Shown here piece by piece: positions 39,018-46,721 of a stretch of 64,000 nt of DNA. The translations under genes and the position numbers were made by a program. Numbering within the stretch: the first letter of the stretch is position 1; every line of letters starts with the position of its first letter. The DNA is from Variovorax beijingensis (GTDB lineage: Bacteria; Pseudomonadota; Gammaproteobacteria; Burkholderiales; Burkholderiaceae_C). The stretch is from NCBI RefSeq assembly GCF_007828835.1, contig NZ_VIVL01000004.1, forward strand, positions 248,001 to 312,000, in the 5' to 3' direction. The notes beneath the pieces were generated by a model. The model had not been told where the DNA came from, did no database searches, and saw only the letters and a list, made by a program, of their open reading frames with translations.

Positions 39018-39994
39018 TCGTTCCCCAGTTCTGGGCCGAAGGCCGCATCCAGGAGCACGTCGCCGGCAAGCAGATCACGGTGCGGCGCTACGGCTGGTCC
39101 GACGAAAGCCCGATCGCCGCGCAGGCGCATGCCGACCAGCGCACGCGAGAGGCGTTCGAGCGGATCGCCGCGGGCGAGGCGCTCAACCGCCGCGAGCGCA
39201 AGCTGGCCTACAACGGGGCCCAAGGCGTGCCGATCCGCGAGGAAATCGTCGAGCGCCAGGGCGACACCGTCATCACCCGCAACAGCTATGGCGCACGCTG
39301 CCTCAACACGCCCGACGTGCTGTTCGTCGACATCGATTTCGACGAGCCCCTGCGCGGCAGCGTGTTCGGCTTTGCGCTGGTGCCTGCGCTGATCGCCGGC
39401 ATCGTCGGCGGCTGGACCGCCAGGACCTGGCTGGGCGGGCTGGTCGCGGCCCTCGTGGTCTTTGCCGTCGCCTACCGCATTGGCTTGGCCAGGAAGCGCG
39501 GCGAGGCCAGCGGCAATCCCGCGCCCGAGAAGCGCGCGGCCGAGCGCATCGGGCGCTTCATCCACCAGCACCCCGACTGGCACCTGCGCCTCTACCGCAC
39601 GCCGGCCGGTTTCCGGGTCATGGCGATGCACGACGTCTTCAGTCCGGCCGACATGGCAGTGGCCGACTGCTTCCATGCGCTGGGCGTCGACAAGGTCTAT
39701 GCGCGCATGTGCCGCAACCAGAACTGCTTTCGCGCCCGCCTGAGCGCCAAGCCCTGGCGCATCGGCATCGGCGAGCACCTGCGGCCGCGGCCGGGCGTGT
39801 GGCCCGTGTCGCCCGAGAAGCTGCCGCTGCGCGATGCCTGGATCGCGCGCTACGAAAAGGCCGCCGAAGGCCATGCCGCCTGCCAGTACCTGGAAAGCGC
39901 CGGCAACAGCGCACGGGTTCATCCGAATGCGCTGGCCGTGCAGCAGCTGCACGACGAACGCACCCGCGCGCACAGCGGTCTGCCGCTGGCTTGA
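39014..39994 (+). CDS. Uncharacterised membrane protein coupled to the ABC ATPase
   Basis: I do not recognise a named family. The 326-aa protein has an N-terminal soluble part with the W-S-D-E-S / ERKLAYNGAQGVPIREE segment, a pair of transmembrane helices (about 118-155, GSVFGFALVPALIAGIVGGW and GGLVAALVVFAVAYRIGLA) and a C-terminal soluble domain with well-kept looking motifs: HPDWHLRLYRTPAGFRVMAM, HDVF, ADCFHALGVDKVYARMC and CRNQNCFRARLSAKPWRIGI. It is not FtsX/MacB-like: no four-helix permease or large MacB periplasmic domain is seen. Start overlaps the ABC stop (ATGA). Confidence 0.75.
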   Translation: MIVPQFWAEGRIQEHVAGKQITVRRYGWSDESPIAAQAHADQRTREAFERIAAGEALNRRERKLAYNGAQGVPIREEIVERQGDTVITRNSYGARCLNTPDVLFVDIDFDEPLRGSVFGFALVPALIAGIVGGWTARTWLGGLVAALVVFAVAYRIGLARKRGEASGNPAPEKRAAERIGRFIHQHPDWHLRLYRTPAGFRVMAMHDVFSPADMAVADCFHALGVDKVYARMCRNQNCFRARLSAKPWRIGIGEHLRPRPGVWPVSPEKLPLRDAWIARYEKAAEGHAACQYLESAGNSARVHPNALAVQQLHDERTRAHSGLPLA

Positions 39995-40049
39995 GGGGCG
40001 GGATCTTTCGTGGAACACCGCGGAATCGGCTTTGCCGGGCCGCTGGTGT

Positions 40050-40100
40050 TGCCCCCTGCCAGGGGGAGGGAGGCCACACGAAGTGGGCAAGCCTGGGGGT
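40050..40100. repeat. REP-like intergenic element
   Basis: CCCCCT-GCC-AGGGGG palindrome followed by GAGGGAGGCC and AAGTGGGCAAGCCTGGGGG. From memory, this kind of sequence recurs between genes in Comamonadaceae genomes. Only one copy is in the window, so repetition is not shown here. It sits directly upstream of the rlmB -10-like box and downstream of the membrane-protein stop, where the palindrome may help end transcripts. Confidence 0.5.
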
Positions 40101-40103
40101 AGG

Positions 40104-40109
40104 GATAAT
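40104..40109 (+). promoter_or_regulatory. Possible -10 element of rlmB
   Basis: GATAAT ends 6 bp before the rlmB ATG, with AGGGG in between. If used, the transcript would be leaderless or nearly so. Confidence 0.4.
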
Positions 40110-40115
40110 CAGGGG

Positions 40116-40862
40116 ATGTCTTCCCCCAAAGTGATCTTCGGCTTCCATGCCGTGGGCGTGCGCATCAAGACCGCGCCGAAATCGGTGCTCGAAGTGATGT
40201 TCGACACCAGCCGGCGCGATGCGCGCATGAAACAGTTCATCGCCCGCGCGCAAGAGGCCGGCGTGCGGCTGGTCGAGGCCGACGGGCTGAGGCTCGCCAA
40301 GCTCAGCGGCAGCCATGGCCACCAGGGCGTGGTCGCGCGGGTCGAGCCCATTGCGCAGGTCCGTTCGCTCGATGAACTGCTCGAAGACCTGGAGGAGGCC
40401 GGCACCGTGCCGCTCTTGCTGGTGCTCGACGGCGTGACCGATCCGCACAACCTGGGGGCCTGCCTGCGCGTGGCCGACGGCGCCGGCGCCCATGCGGTGA
40501 TCGCGCCCAAGGACCATGCGGCCGGCATCAACGCCACCGTGGCCAAGGTGGCGAGCGGCGCCGCCGAGACGGTGCCGTACTTCATGGTGACCAACCTGGC
40601 GCGCACGCTGAACGAACTCAAGGAACGCAGCATCTGGTGCGTCGGCACCAGCGACGATGCGCCCGGCACCCTCTACCAGAGCGACCTCAAGCGGCCCCTG
40701 GCGCTGGTGCTCGGTGCCGAAGGCGAGGGCATGCGCCAACTCACCCGCAAGACCTGCGACGAGCTCGTGAGCATTCCGATGGCGGGCGCGGTCGAGAGCC
40801 TGAACGTTTCCGTGGCCAGCGGCGTGTGCCTCTACGAGGCCATGCGGCAGCGCAGCGCCTGA
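40116..40862 (+). CDS. rlmB: 23S rRNA (Gm2251) 2'-O-methyltransferase
   Basis: SPOUT-class methyltransferase that modifies G2251 in the ribosomal P-loop. The 248-aa protein has the N-terminal substrate-binding domain (VIFGFHAVGVRI, SGSHGHQGVVARV) and the SpoU motifs LVLDGVTDPHNLGACLRVAD, LVLGAEGEGM and ESLNVSVASGVCLYE, which form the SAM-binding trefoil knot. The ATG is the only start that gives the normal N-terminus. Confidence 0.93.
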   Translation: MSSPKVIFGFHAVGVRIKTAPKSVLEVMFDTSRRDARMKQFIARAQEAGVRLVEADGLRLAKLSGSHGHQGVVARVEPIAQVRSLDELLEDLEEAGTVPLLLVLDGVTDPHNLGACLRVADGAGAHAVIAPKDHAAGINATVAKVASGAAETVPYFMVTNLARTLNELKERSIWCVGTSDDAPGTLYQSDLKRPLALVLGAEGEGMRQLTRKTCDELVSIPMAGAVESLNVSVASGVCLYEAMRQRSA

Positions 40863-40892
40863 CGCGGCACTGCGACCCGGGCGCGGTTCGAA

Positions 40893-41063
40893 TCAGGAAG
40901 GGTCTTTGCTGCGCGTGCGGGCCACCGCGCTGAAGATACCGATGCCCAGGATGATCAGCGCACCGATGCCGATGTAGAGCGTCGGCACGCCGGCCACCGA
41001 GGCGCCCCAGGCGACGCCGGCGAGGAAGATCAGAAAACCGATCATGTAGAGCGCAAAGGACAT
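40893..41063 (-). CDS. Small two-helix membrane protein
   Basis: A 56-aa open frame reading MSFALYMIGFLIFLAGVAWG, then GVPTLYIGIGALIILGIGIF and ending ARTRSKDPS. It predicts two transmembrane helices with a basic cytoplasmic tail. Upstream on the minus strand GGGGGAACAAGC offers a possible SD. Proteins of this type are common and unnamed in Burkholderiales. It lies convergent to rlmB. Confidence 0.65.
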   Translation of the reverse strand: MSFALYMIGFLIFLAGVAWGASVAGVPTLYIGIGALIILGIGIFSAVARTRSKDPS

Positions 41064-41174
41064 GCTTGTTCCCCCGGAAGCTTTGGATGCCTTGCAGTAT
41101 CCCGGGCGGTCCCCCGGCGGGCACAGGCCGTCGTCTCCAGTCGCTGTGGGAACTTGCCTACTGCTTTCGCGCCT

Positions 41175-41762
41175 CTACGCGGGAGATGTGACCAGCAGGT
41201 AGCGGCAGCCCGCGCGCCCGAGCGCCTTGAAGACCAGCGGGCGGTCGACGCCGAAATCCAGGCAGTCGCCGGGCGCGAGTTCGAAGCGCTCGTCGCCGTA
41301 GTCCACCCGCAGCGCGCCTTCGAGCATCCAGAGGCACTGCCGGTACGGCTTGCCGCTCCAGCGCGGATAGGCGACCTGCGCCGAGCGCGGCAGTTCGATC
41401 TCGACCATCTCCACGCCGCCGCTCGCAGCACGCTCGGCGACCTGGCGCCGCAGGTAGCCCGCCTCGGGATCGCGCCAGACCTCCTGCTCGGCCCGGGTGC
41501 GCAGCCGGCGCAGCGAGCCCTTGTCCTCCGTCAGCAGCTGCGCCAGCGGCACGCCCAGGCCGGCCGCCAGCCGGCCCAGCAGCACGGCCGTCGGGCTGCT
41601 CTCCGCGCGCTCCACCTTCGAGATCATGGCCTTGCTGACGCCGGAAAGCTCGGCCAGCTCGGCCAGGCTCAGCGCCTTGGCCTGGCGCAGCGCGAAGAGC
41701 CGGCTGGCAATGAGCGAATCGATGCCGGAGGGCTCGGCCGGCGGAGATGAATTGTTTCTCAT
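41175..41762 (-). CDS. XRE-family regulator with cupin sensor domain
   Basis: A 195-aa transcription factor: helix-turn-helix (about 20-75, RLFALRQAKALSLAELAELSGVSKAMISKVERAESSPT split in two motifs) plus a C-terminal cupin beta-barrel (about 110-190, KPYRQCLWMLEGALRVDY, FELAPGDCLDFGVDRPLVF). Members of this group usually repress a neighbouring gene and respond to a small metabolite. It is divergent from the GNAT gene by 46 bp, and a perfect palindrome overlaps its own start codon, so autoregulation and control of the GNAT gene are likely (inference). Confidence 0.87.
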   Translation of the reverse strand: MRNNSSPPAEPSGIDSLIASRLFALRQAKALSLAELAELSGVSKAMISKVERAESSPTAVLLGRLAAGLGVPLAQLLTEDKGSLRRLRTRAEQEVWRDPEAGYLRRQVAERAASGGVEMVEIELPRSAQVAYPRWSGKPYRQCLWMLEGALRVDYGDERFELAPGDCLDFGVDRPLVFKALGRAGCRYLLVTSPA

Positions 41763-41768
41763 ATGAGA
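41757..41768. promoter_or_regulatory. Palindromic operator candidate between XRE and GNAT genes
   Basis: TCTCATATGAGA is a perfect 12-bp palindrome. It contains the ATG of the XRE gene (minus strand) and covers the -35 position relative to a TATATT -10-like box (41781-41786) that would serve the GNAT gene. A bound dimer could therefore shut both directions. Confidence 0.55.
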
Positions 41769-41808
41769 TTATTATTCTCCTATATTGGATCGACTGAAAG
41801 GAACGAAC

Positions 41809-42330
41809 ATGCGCCTGGTCCCCTGTACCGAGGAAGCCCACGCGGGCGCCATCCTTGCCATCCTCAACGAGGCCATCGCCAACTCGACGGCGCTGTACGA
41901 CTACAAGCCGCGCACGCCCGAGAGCATGGTGGCGTGGTTCGCCACCAAGCGCGCCAACGGTTTTCCCGTGGTCGGCGCGGAAGACGAGAGCGGCAGGCTG
42001 CTGGGTTTTGCGAGCTACGGCACGTTCCGCGCCTTTCCGGCCTACAAGTACACCGTGGAGCACTCGGTGTATGTCGAGGCGGGCCACCGCGGCGCGGGCC
42101 TTGGCCGCACGCTCATGGAGGCGATCATTGCCGAAGCCGTGGCGCGCGACGTGCACGTGATGGTCGGCGCCATCGATGCCGCGAATGCCGGCAGCATCGG
42201 GCTGCACGAGCGCCTGGGCTTCGAGCATGCCGGCACCGTGCGGCAGGCCGGCTTCAAGTTCGGCCGCTGGCTCGACGTGGCTTTCTACCAGCGCATTCTC
42301 TCGACGCCGCTGAATCCGGTCGACGGTTAG
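41809..42330 (+). CDS. GNAT acetyltransferase, phosphinothricin/methionine sulfoximine type
   Basis: A 173-aa GCN5-related N-acetyltransferase. N-terminal AILAILNEAIANSTALYDYKPRTPE and the acetyl-CoA site VEAGHRGAGLGRTLMEAIIAEA with NAGSIGLHERLGFEHAGTVRQAGFKFGRWLDVAFYQ follow the Pat/MddA pattern, enzymes that acetylate glutamate analogues such as phosphinothricin or methionine sulfone/sulfoximine. The substrate is inferred. The start with GAAAGGA 6 nt upstream is preferred over an earlier TTG. Likely controlled by the divergent XRE-cupin regulator. Confidence 0.85.
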   Translation: MRLVPCTEEAHAGAILAILNEAIANSTALYDYKPRTPESMVAWFATKRANGFPVVGAEDESGRLLGFASYGTFRAFPAYKYTVEHSVYVEAGHRGAGLGRTLMEAIIAEAVARDVHVMVGAIDAANAGSIGLHERLGFEHAGTVRQAGFKFGRWLDVAFYQRILSTPLNPVDG

Positions 42331-42363
42331 GCGGCGCTCGAAACCGCCCGTTGCATGTGCGTC

Positions 42364-43329
42364 TCAGGCCGGGGTTTCGGCGCTGGCCCGGTCCAGCATC
42401 TGGATGGTGCCGGCATCGAGCTTCAGCTGGGTGGCCACCACCAGTTCCTCCAGCTGCGCGATCGAGGTGGCGCTGGCGATCGGCGCCGTGACCGAAGGGC
42501 GTGCGATCTGCCATGCAATGGCGACCTGGCCCGGCTTGGCGTTGTACTGCTGCGCCACCTTGTCGAGCGCTTCGAGAATGCGCAGGCCCCGCGGATTCAG
42601 GTACTTCTTGATGGTGGTGGCGCCGCGCGCGCTCTTGGAGGCGTCGGCCTCGGTGCGGTACTTGCCGGTCAGGAAGCCGGCCGCCAGCGCATAGAAATTG
42701 ATCACGCCCACTTCGCGCTTCAGGCACAGGGGCTCCAGTTCGTCCTCGAACACCGCGCGGTCGTAGAGGTTGTACAGCGGCTGCAGGCTCTCGTAGCGCG
42801 CAATGCCCAGCCGCTCCGACACGTCGAGCGCCTCGGCCAGCCGGGGCGCGCTGTAGTTGGAGGCGCCGATCGCGCGCACCTTGCCGGCCTTGATCAGTTC
42901 GTCGAAGGCCTGCAGCGAATCTTCGAGCGGGGTGGCGGCATCGTCGTCGTGCGACTGGTACAGGTCGATGAAGTCCGTCTGCAGGCGCTTGAGCGAGGCT
43001 TCCACCGCTTCGCGGATGTAGGCCGGCGAGAGGCCCGACTTGCCTTCGCCCATCGGCTTGCCGACCTTGGTGGCCAGCACCACGCGGTTGCGCTTGCCGC
43101 TCTGCTTGAGCCACTTGCCGATGATGGTCTCGGACTCGCCGCCGGTGTGGCCCGGCACCCAGGCCGAATAGACGTCGGCGGTGTCGATGAAGTTGAACCC
43201 CGCGTCCACCCAGGCATCGAGCAGGCGGAACGAGGTGGCCTCGTCCGCCGTCCAGCCGAACACGTTGCCGCCGAAGGCCAGCGGTGAAACCAGGAGGCCG
43301 GAGCGGCCGAGCGAGCGGAGTTGCGACAT
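42364..43329 (-). CDS. Aldo/keto reductase
   Basis: NADPH-dependent (beta/alpha)8 oxidoreductase, 321 aa. It has the start RSLGRSGLLVSPLAFGGNVFG, the catalytic tetrad region FIDTADVYSAW (Asp, Tyr), VLATKVG (Lys) and YQSHDDD (His), IGASNYS, and a C-terminal cofactor segment (PIASATSIAQLEELV). It belongs to the YajO/IolS-like group of AKRs. The natural substrate is not readable. Single gene convergent with the GNAT gene. Confidence 0.87.
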   Translation of the reverse strand: MSQLRSLGRSGLLVSPLAFGGNVFGWTADEATSFRLLDAWVDAGFNFIDTADVYSAWVPGHTGGESETIIGKWLKQSGKRNRVVLATKVGKPMGEGKSGLSPAYIREAVEASLKRLQTDFIDLYQSHDDDAATPLEDSLQAFDELIKAGKVRAIGASNYSAPRLAEALDVSERLGIARYESLQPLYNLYDRAVFEDELEPLCLKREVGVINFYALAAGFLTGKYRTEADASKSARGATTIKKYLNPRGLRILEALDKVAQQYNAKPGQVAIAWQIARPSVTAPIASATSIAQLEELVVATQLKLDAGTIQMLDRASAETPA

Positions 43330-43359
43330 GAGTTTGTTTCCTGAGGAAGAGAACGAGGA

Positions 43360-43968
43360 TCAGACGAAGCCCACAGCACCGAGCAGCGCACCTGCGCCCA
43401 GCAGCCAGAGCAGGTGAATGCGCGTGCGCCAGACGATAAGCGCGGCCACCGCGGTCAGCAGCCACAGATGCCAGGCAGGCGCGTCGCCGGCAGGGTTGCC
43501 CGCCGCCAGCACCCAGCCGGTGGCGATCAGCAGGCCCACCACCACCGGCGCCATGCCCTGCTTGAAGGCGCGCACGCCGCGCCGGTCGCGGTTGCGGTGG
43601 CCCCATCGCGTGGCCAGGTAGGTGAGGGTGGTGCTCGGCAGCATGATGCCGACCATGGTGACCGTGAGCCCGAACAGGCCGAGCAGCCAGGCGCCCGGCC
43701 CCGCACCGATGCCGCCGCCCGCGTTGAGCCCGACATTCCAGCCCATCAGCGCGACGAAGAGCACGTTCGGCCCCGGCGCGGCCTGGGCAATGGCCACGGA
43801 GGAACTGAACTGCGCCTCGCTGAGCCAGCCGTGCTGCGCGACGAGGTAGCGGTGCATGTCGGGGACGGTGGTGATGGCGCCGCTGATCGACAGCAGCGAC
43901 AGCAGCAGGTACTGGCCGAAGAGCGCGAGCCAGTCGTGCCATTGCATCGCGATGGTCAGCTGGCTCAT
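43360..43968 (-). CDS. Chromate transporter, second half (short ChrA type)
   Basis: One CHR domain, 202 aa, with about five to six membrane helices and the motif AAPGPNVLFVALMGWNVG. Full ChrA proteins join two such domains; here they are separate overlapping genes, the short-chain CHR pair that moves chromate out of the cell as a heterodimer. Begins 4 bp inside the end of its partner gene, so the two are translationally coupled. Export of chromate is the family role and is not shown for this pair. Confidence 0.82.
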   Translation of the reverse strand: MSQLTIAMQWHDWLALFGQYLLLSLLSISGAITTVPDMHRYLVAQHGWLSEAQFSSSVAIAQAAPGPNVLFVALMGWNVGLNAGGGIGAGPGAWLLGLFGLTVTMVGIMLPSTTLTYLATRWGHRNRDRRGVRAFKQGMAPVVVGLLIATGWVLAAGNPAGDAPAWHLWLLTAVAALIVWRTRIHLLWLLGAGALLGAVGFV

Positions 43969-44555
43969 GCGGCAATCCTGCGCCAGGTCCACGCACAGGC
44001 CACGCCGCCTACGGCCAGCAGCACCCAGCCGAGCGGCATCTTGAACAGCGCAATGGCGCCGAACACCAGTGCGACGAATGCCAGGCAGGTGGCAAAACCG
44101 AGCGGGTGCTTGCGCAGTTGCGGAATCAGCTTGATGCCGGTGGCGGCGATCAGCCCGCCCGACACCGCGCCCATGCCGCGCAGCGCGGCGGCCACCTGCG
44201 GGTTGGCCGCGTAGTGGGCATAAAGAACGGCCAGCACAAGAATGACGACGAGCGGTATCGCAAGCATGCCGGCCACCGCGGCGATGGCGCCGCGCAGGCC
44301 GAAGTAGCGGTCGCCGATCATCAGCGCGAGGTTGATCACGTTCGGTCCCGGCATCACCTGGGCCACGGCCCAATCTTCCAGGAACTGCTCGGGCGTGAGC
44401 CAGCGCTTTTTCTCCACCATCTCGCGCTGGACGATGGCCAGCACGCCACCGAAGCCCTGCAGCGCAAGCCAGGTGAATGAAACAAAAAGGTCGCGTGGCG
44501 ACTTCGGTTGCGGATGGGCGGGCGGCGCCGCCGCGCCTGAAGGAGACGGATGCAT
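43965..44555 (-). CDS. Chromate transporter, first half (short ChrA type)
   Basis: CHR-domain protein of 196 aa with FVSFTWLALQGFGGVLAIVQ and the motif AQVMPGPNVINLALMIGDRYFG, then several hydrophobic helices. The ATG giving MHPSPSGAAAPP is chosen because the CHR domain begins soon after; the frame is open 40 codons further into the leader of the yihY gene. It precedes and overlaps the second CHR gene. Both CHR genes lie divergent from yihY. Confidence 0.82.
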   Translation of the reverse strand: MHPSPSGAAAPPAHPQPKSPRDLFVSFTWLALQGFGGVLAIVQREMVEKKRWLTPEQFLEDWAVAQVMPGPNVINLALMIGDRYFGLRGAIAAVAGMLAIPLVVILVLAVLYAHYAANPQVAAALRGMGAVSGGLIAATGIKLIPQLRKHPLGFATCLAFVALVFGAIALFKMPLGWVLLAVGGVACAWTWRRIAA

Positions 44556-44643
44556 GTGGGTGCGATTATCGTAGCCAGGCCTGCAACGTGCCGGGCACCG
44601 GGCTGACATGCCCCTGTAACGCTCAAAGGGAGACTCCATCGCC

Positions 44644-45549
44644 ATGCAAATCCGTGCGCTCTTCGATCTCTGCAAGCAGGCCGTCGCCTCCTGGTCTAAC
44701 GATTACGCACCCAGCATGGGCGCTGCACTGGCCTACTACACGGTGTTCTCGATTGCGCCGCTGCTGCTGATCGTGATCTCGGTGGCCGGCCTGGTGTTCG
44801 GCCAGGAGGCCGCACGCGGCGAGATCTTCGCGCAGCTTTCGGGGCTCATGGGCGAGCAGGGCGCGGCCGCGGTGCAGGCGATGCTGCAGGCGGTCAACAA
44901 GCCGGCCGAAGGCGTCGTGGCCACGGTGGTCGGCATCGGCTTGCTGGTGGTCGGCGCGACCACCGTCTTCGGCGAACTGCAGGACGCGCTCGACCGCATC
45001 TGGCGGGCGCCGGCGCGCACCAAGAGCAAGGGCATCTTCAACCTGCTGCGCGTACGGGCGCTGTCGTTCAGCATGATCATGGCCATCGGCTTCCTGCTGA
45101 TGGTGTCGCTGGTGGCCAGTGCGGCGCTGGCAGCGCTCAGCAAGTGGTGGGCGCCGGTGTTCGGCGGCTGGGCCACGCTGGCACAGGCGGTGAACTTCGC
45201 CTTCAGCTTTGCGATGGTGACGGTGATCTTCGCGATGATCTACAAGATCATGCCGCGCGTCAGGGTACAGTGGCGCGACGTGTGGGTGGGGGCTGCGGTC
45301 ACGGCGCTGCTCTTCACCATCGGCAAGCACCTCATCGGCCTGTACATCGGCAAGAGCAGCGTGGCCTCGGGCTACGGCGCCGCGGGTTCGCTGGTGGTGG
45401 TGCTGGTGTGGGTGTACTACTCGGCGCAGATCTTCCTGCTCGGGGCCGAGTTCACCTGGGTGTATGCCAAGACCTATGGCTCGCTCAAGAACATGGAGGG
45501 CAGCGCCGAGGCGAATCCTTCGCCGACGCGCTCGGACCCGCTGCCGTAG
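44644..45549 (+). CDS. YihY/BrkB-family inner membrane protein
   Basis: A 301-aa polytopic protein of UPF0761 (YihY, formerly called RNase BN, or BrkB). Features: N-terminal WSNDYAPSMGAALAYYTVFSIAPLL, about six membrane helices, DALDRIWRAPART and the C-terminal GAAGSLVVVLVWVYYSAQIFLLGAEFTWVYA. The role is uncertain; it is suspected to be a transporter or envelope factor. It carries AAAGGGAGA about 10 nt upstream of the ATG. Confidence 0.88.
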   Translation: MQIRALFDLCKQAVASWSNDYAPSMGAALAYYTVFSIAPLLLIVISVAGLVFGQEAARGEIFAQLSGLMGEQGAAAVQAMLQAVNKPAEGVVATVVGIGLLVVGATTVFGELQDALDRIWRAPARTKSKGIFNLLRVRALSFSMIMAIGFLLMVSLVASAALAALSKWWAPVFGGWATLAQAVNFAFSFAMVTVIFAMIYKIMPRVRVQWRDVWVGAAVTALLFTIGKHLIGLYIGKSSVASGYGAAGSLVVVLVWVYYSAQIFLLGAEFTWVYAKTYGSLKNMEGSAEANPSPTRSDPLP

Positions 45550-45555
45550 CGCCAG

Positions 45556-46107
45556 CTATCCCGCGAAACCCCCTTCGTCGAGGAAGCGCTGCTCCTCGGC
45601 CGTGCTGGTGCGCCCGAGCAGCTTGTTGCGGTGCGGAAAGCGGCCGAAGCGCGCAATGATGTCGCGGTGCAGCACTGCGAAGCGCTGAGTGTTGGCATCG
45701 AGCGCGGCGTTGAGGTCCACCGAGCGCTGCTGGTCGTCCAGCGACTCGGAGTGCATGAAGGGCAGGTAGAAGAAGCGCCGCAGGTCTTCGCCGGCCTTCA
45801 GGTCGAGGCCGGCTTCGATCGCCTGGCGCGCGATGGCCAGCGCCTTGGCGTCGGTGGCCAGCATGCGGGCGTTTCCGCGCCAGGTGTTGCGCGGAAACTG
45901 GTCGAGCAGCACCAGCAGCGCCAGGGCGCCCTCGGCGTCGCGCGCCCAATGGTCGAGCTCGCCGCGCGCGGCTGCTTCGTGGGCGGCGAGAAAGCGCCCG
46001 GCGAATTCGGCGTCGAAGGCTTCGTTCTTGGCAAACCATCGTTCGGGTCCGGCATTGCGCCAGAAGTCGACGATGTCACGGGCGGTGGGCAGCTCGGCAG
46101 GATTCAT
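45556..46107 (-). CDS. DUF924 family protein
   Basis: Helical TPR-like protein of 183 aa with the DUF924 marks DIVDFWRNAGPERWFAKNEAFD, ALLVLLDQFPRNTWRG, FFYLPFMHSESLDDQQRSV and ARFGRFPHRNKLLGR. Function unknown. The ATG giving MNPAELPTARD is chosen because homology starts there. It lies convergent with yihY by 6 bp and divergent from the CHRD gene. Confidence 0.87.
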   Translation of the reverse strand: MNPAELPTARDIVDFWRNAGPERWFAKNEAFDAEFAGRFLAAHEAAARGELDHWARDAEGALALLVLLDQFPRNTWRGNARMLATDAKALAIARQAIEAGLDLKAGEDLRRFFYLPFMHSESLDDQQRSVDLNAALDANTQRFAVLHRDIIARFGRFPHRNKLLGRTSTAEEQRFLDEGGFAG

Positions 46108-46222
46108 TGCCGCATTCTCTTTCAGCCGGTGCCCGGCCGCCAAAGTCGCGGTGGTGGCCGACAAGGCGAAGCGCAATGGCTGCCTATGCTGTAGCGGTTT
46201 CATAACTCAGGAGATCAAGCTC

Positions 46223-46672
46223 ATGACCCGATATGGCAGCTTTTTGCGCGCAACCCTCATCGTCGGCGTGGCCAGTGCCGCGCTGGCCGGCTGCGGAATG
46301 ATGTCCAGGTCGAACACCGCGAGCTTCAGCGGCGCGATGAACGCCGCCAGCGAAGTGCCGCCCAACATGACGCGCGGCAGCGGCCTGGCGGAAGCCTGGC
46401 TCAACAAGGACACCAATGTCCTGAAGTACAAGATCACCTACAGCGGCCTGAGCGGGCCGGCCACGGCCGCGCACTTCCATGGCCCCGCGGCCGCGGGCGC
46501 CAATGCCGGCGTGGTGCTGCCCTTTGCCAATGCGGCCAGCCCGATCGAGGGGCAGGCCACGCTCACGCCGGCGCAGGCGGCCGACCTGATCGCAGGCAAG
46601 TGGTACGCCAACATCCACACCGCCGCCAATCCGGCCGGCGAGATCCGGGGGCAGATGCTGCCCAAGATGTAA
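46223..46672 (+). CDS. CHRD-domain lipoprotein
   Basis: A 149-aa exported protein with a lipoprotein signal (lipobox LAGC, Cys24) and one CHRD domain, named from chordin. Its marks are AMNAASEVPP, KITYSGLSGPATAAHFHGPA and GKWYANIHTAANPAGEIRGQM. The family occurs in cell-surface proteins; its role in bacteria is not known. SD CAGGAGA lies about 10 nt before the ATG. Confidence 0.87.
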   Translation: MTRYGSFLRATLIVGVASAALAGCGMMSRSNTASFSGAMNAASEVPPNMTRGSGLAEAWLNKDTNVLKYKITYSGLSGPATAAHFHGPAAAGANAGVVLPFANAASPIEGQATLTPAQAADLIAGKWYANIHTAANPAGEIRGQMLPKM

Positions 46673-46721
46673 GGGCGCTCGGTCAGCTTGCCGTCGCGGG
46701 GCTGGTGTCAAATGACACCCC

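Noticed and set aside
43360-44555. Split chromate transporter as a frameshifted single gene
   Set aside because: Each half has its own start, full CHR domain and the 4-bp overlap typical of translational coupling. Paired short CHR proteins are a known form.
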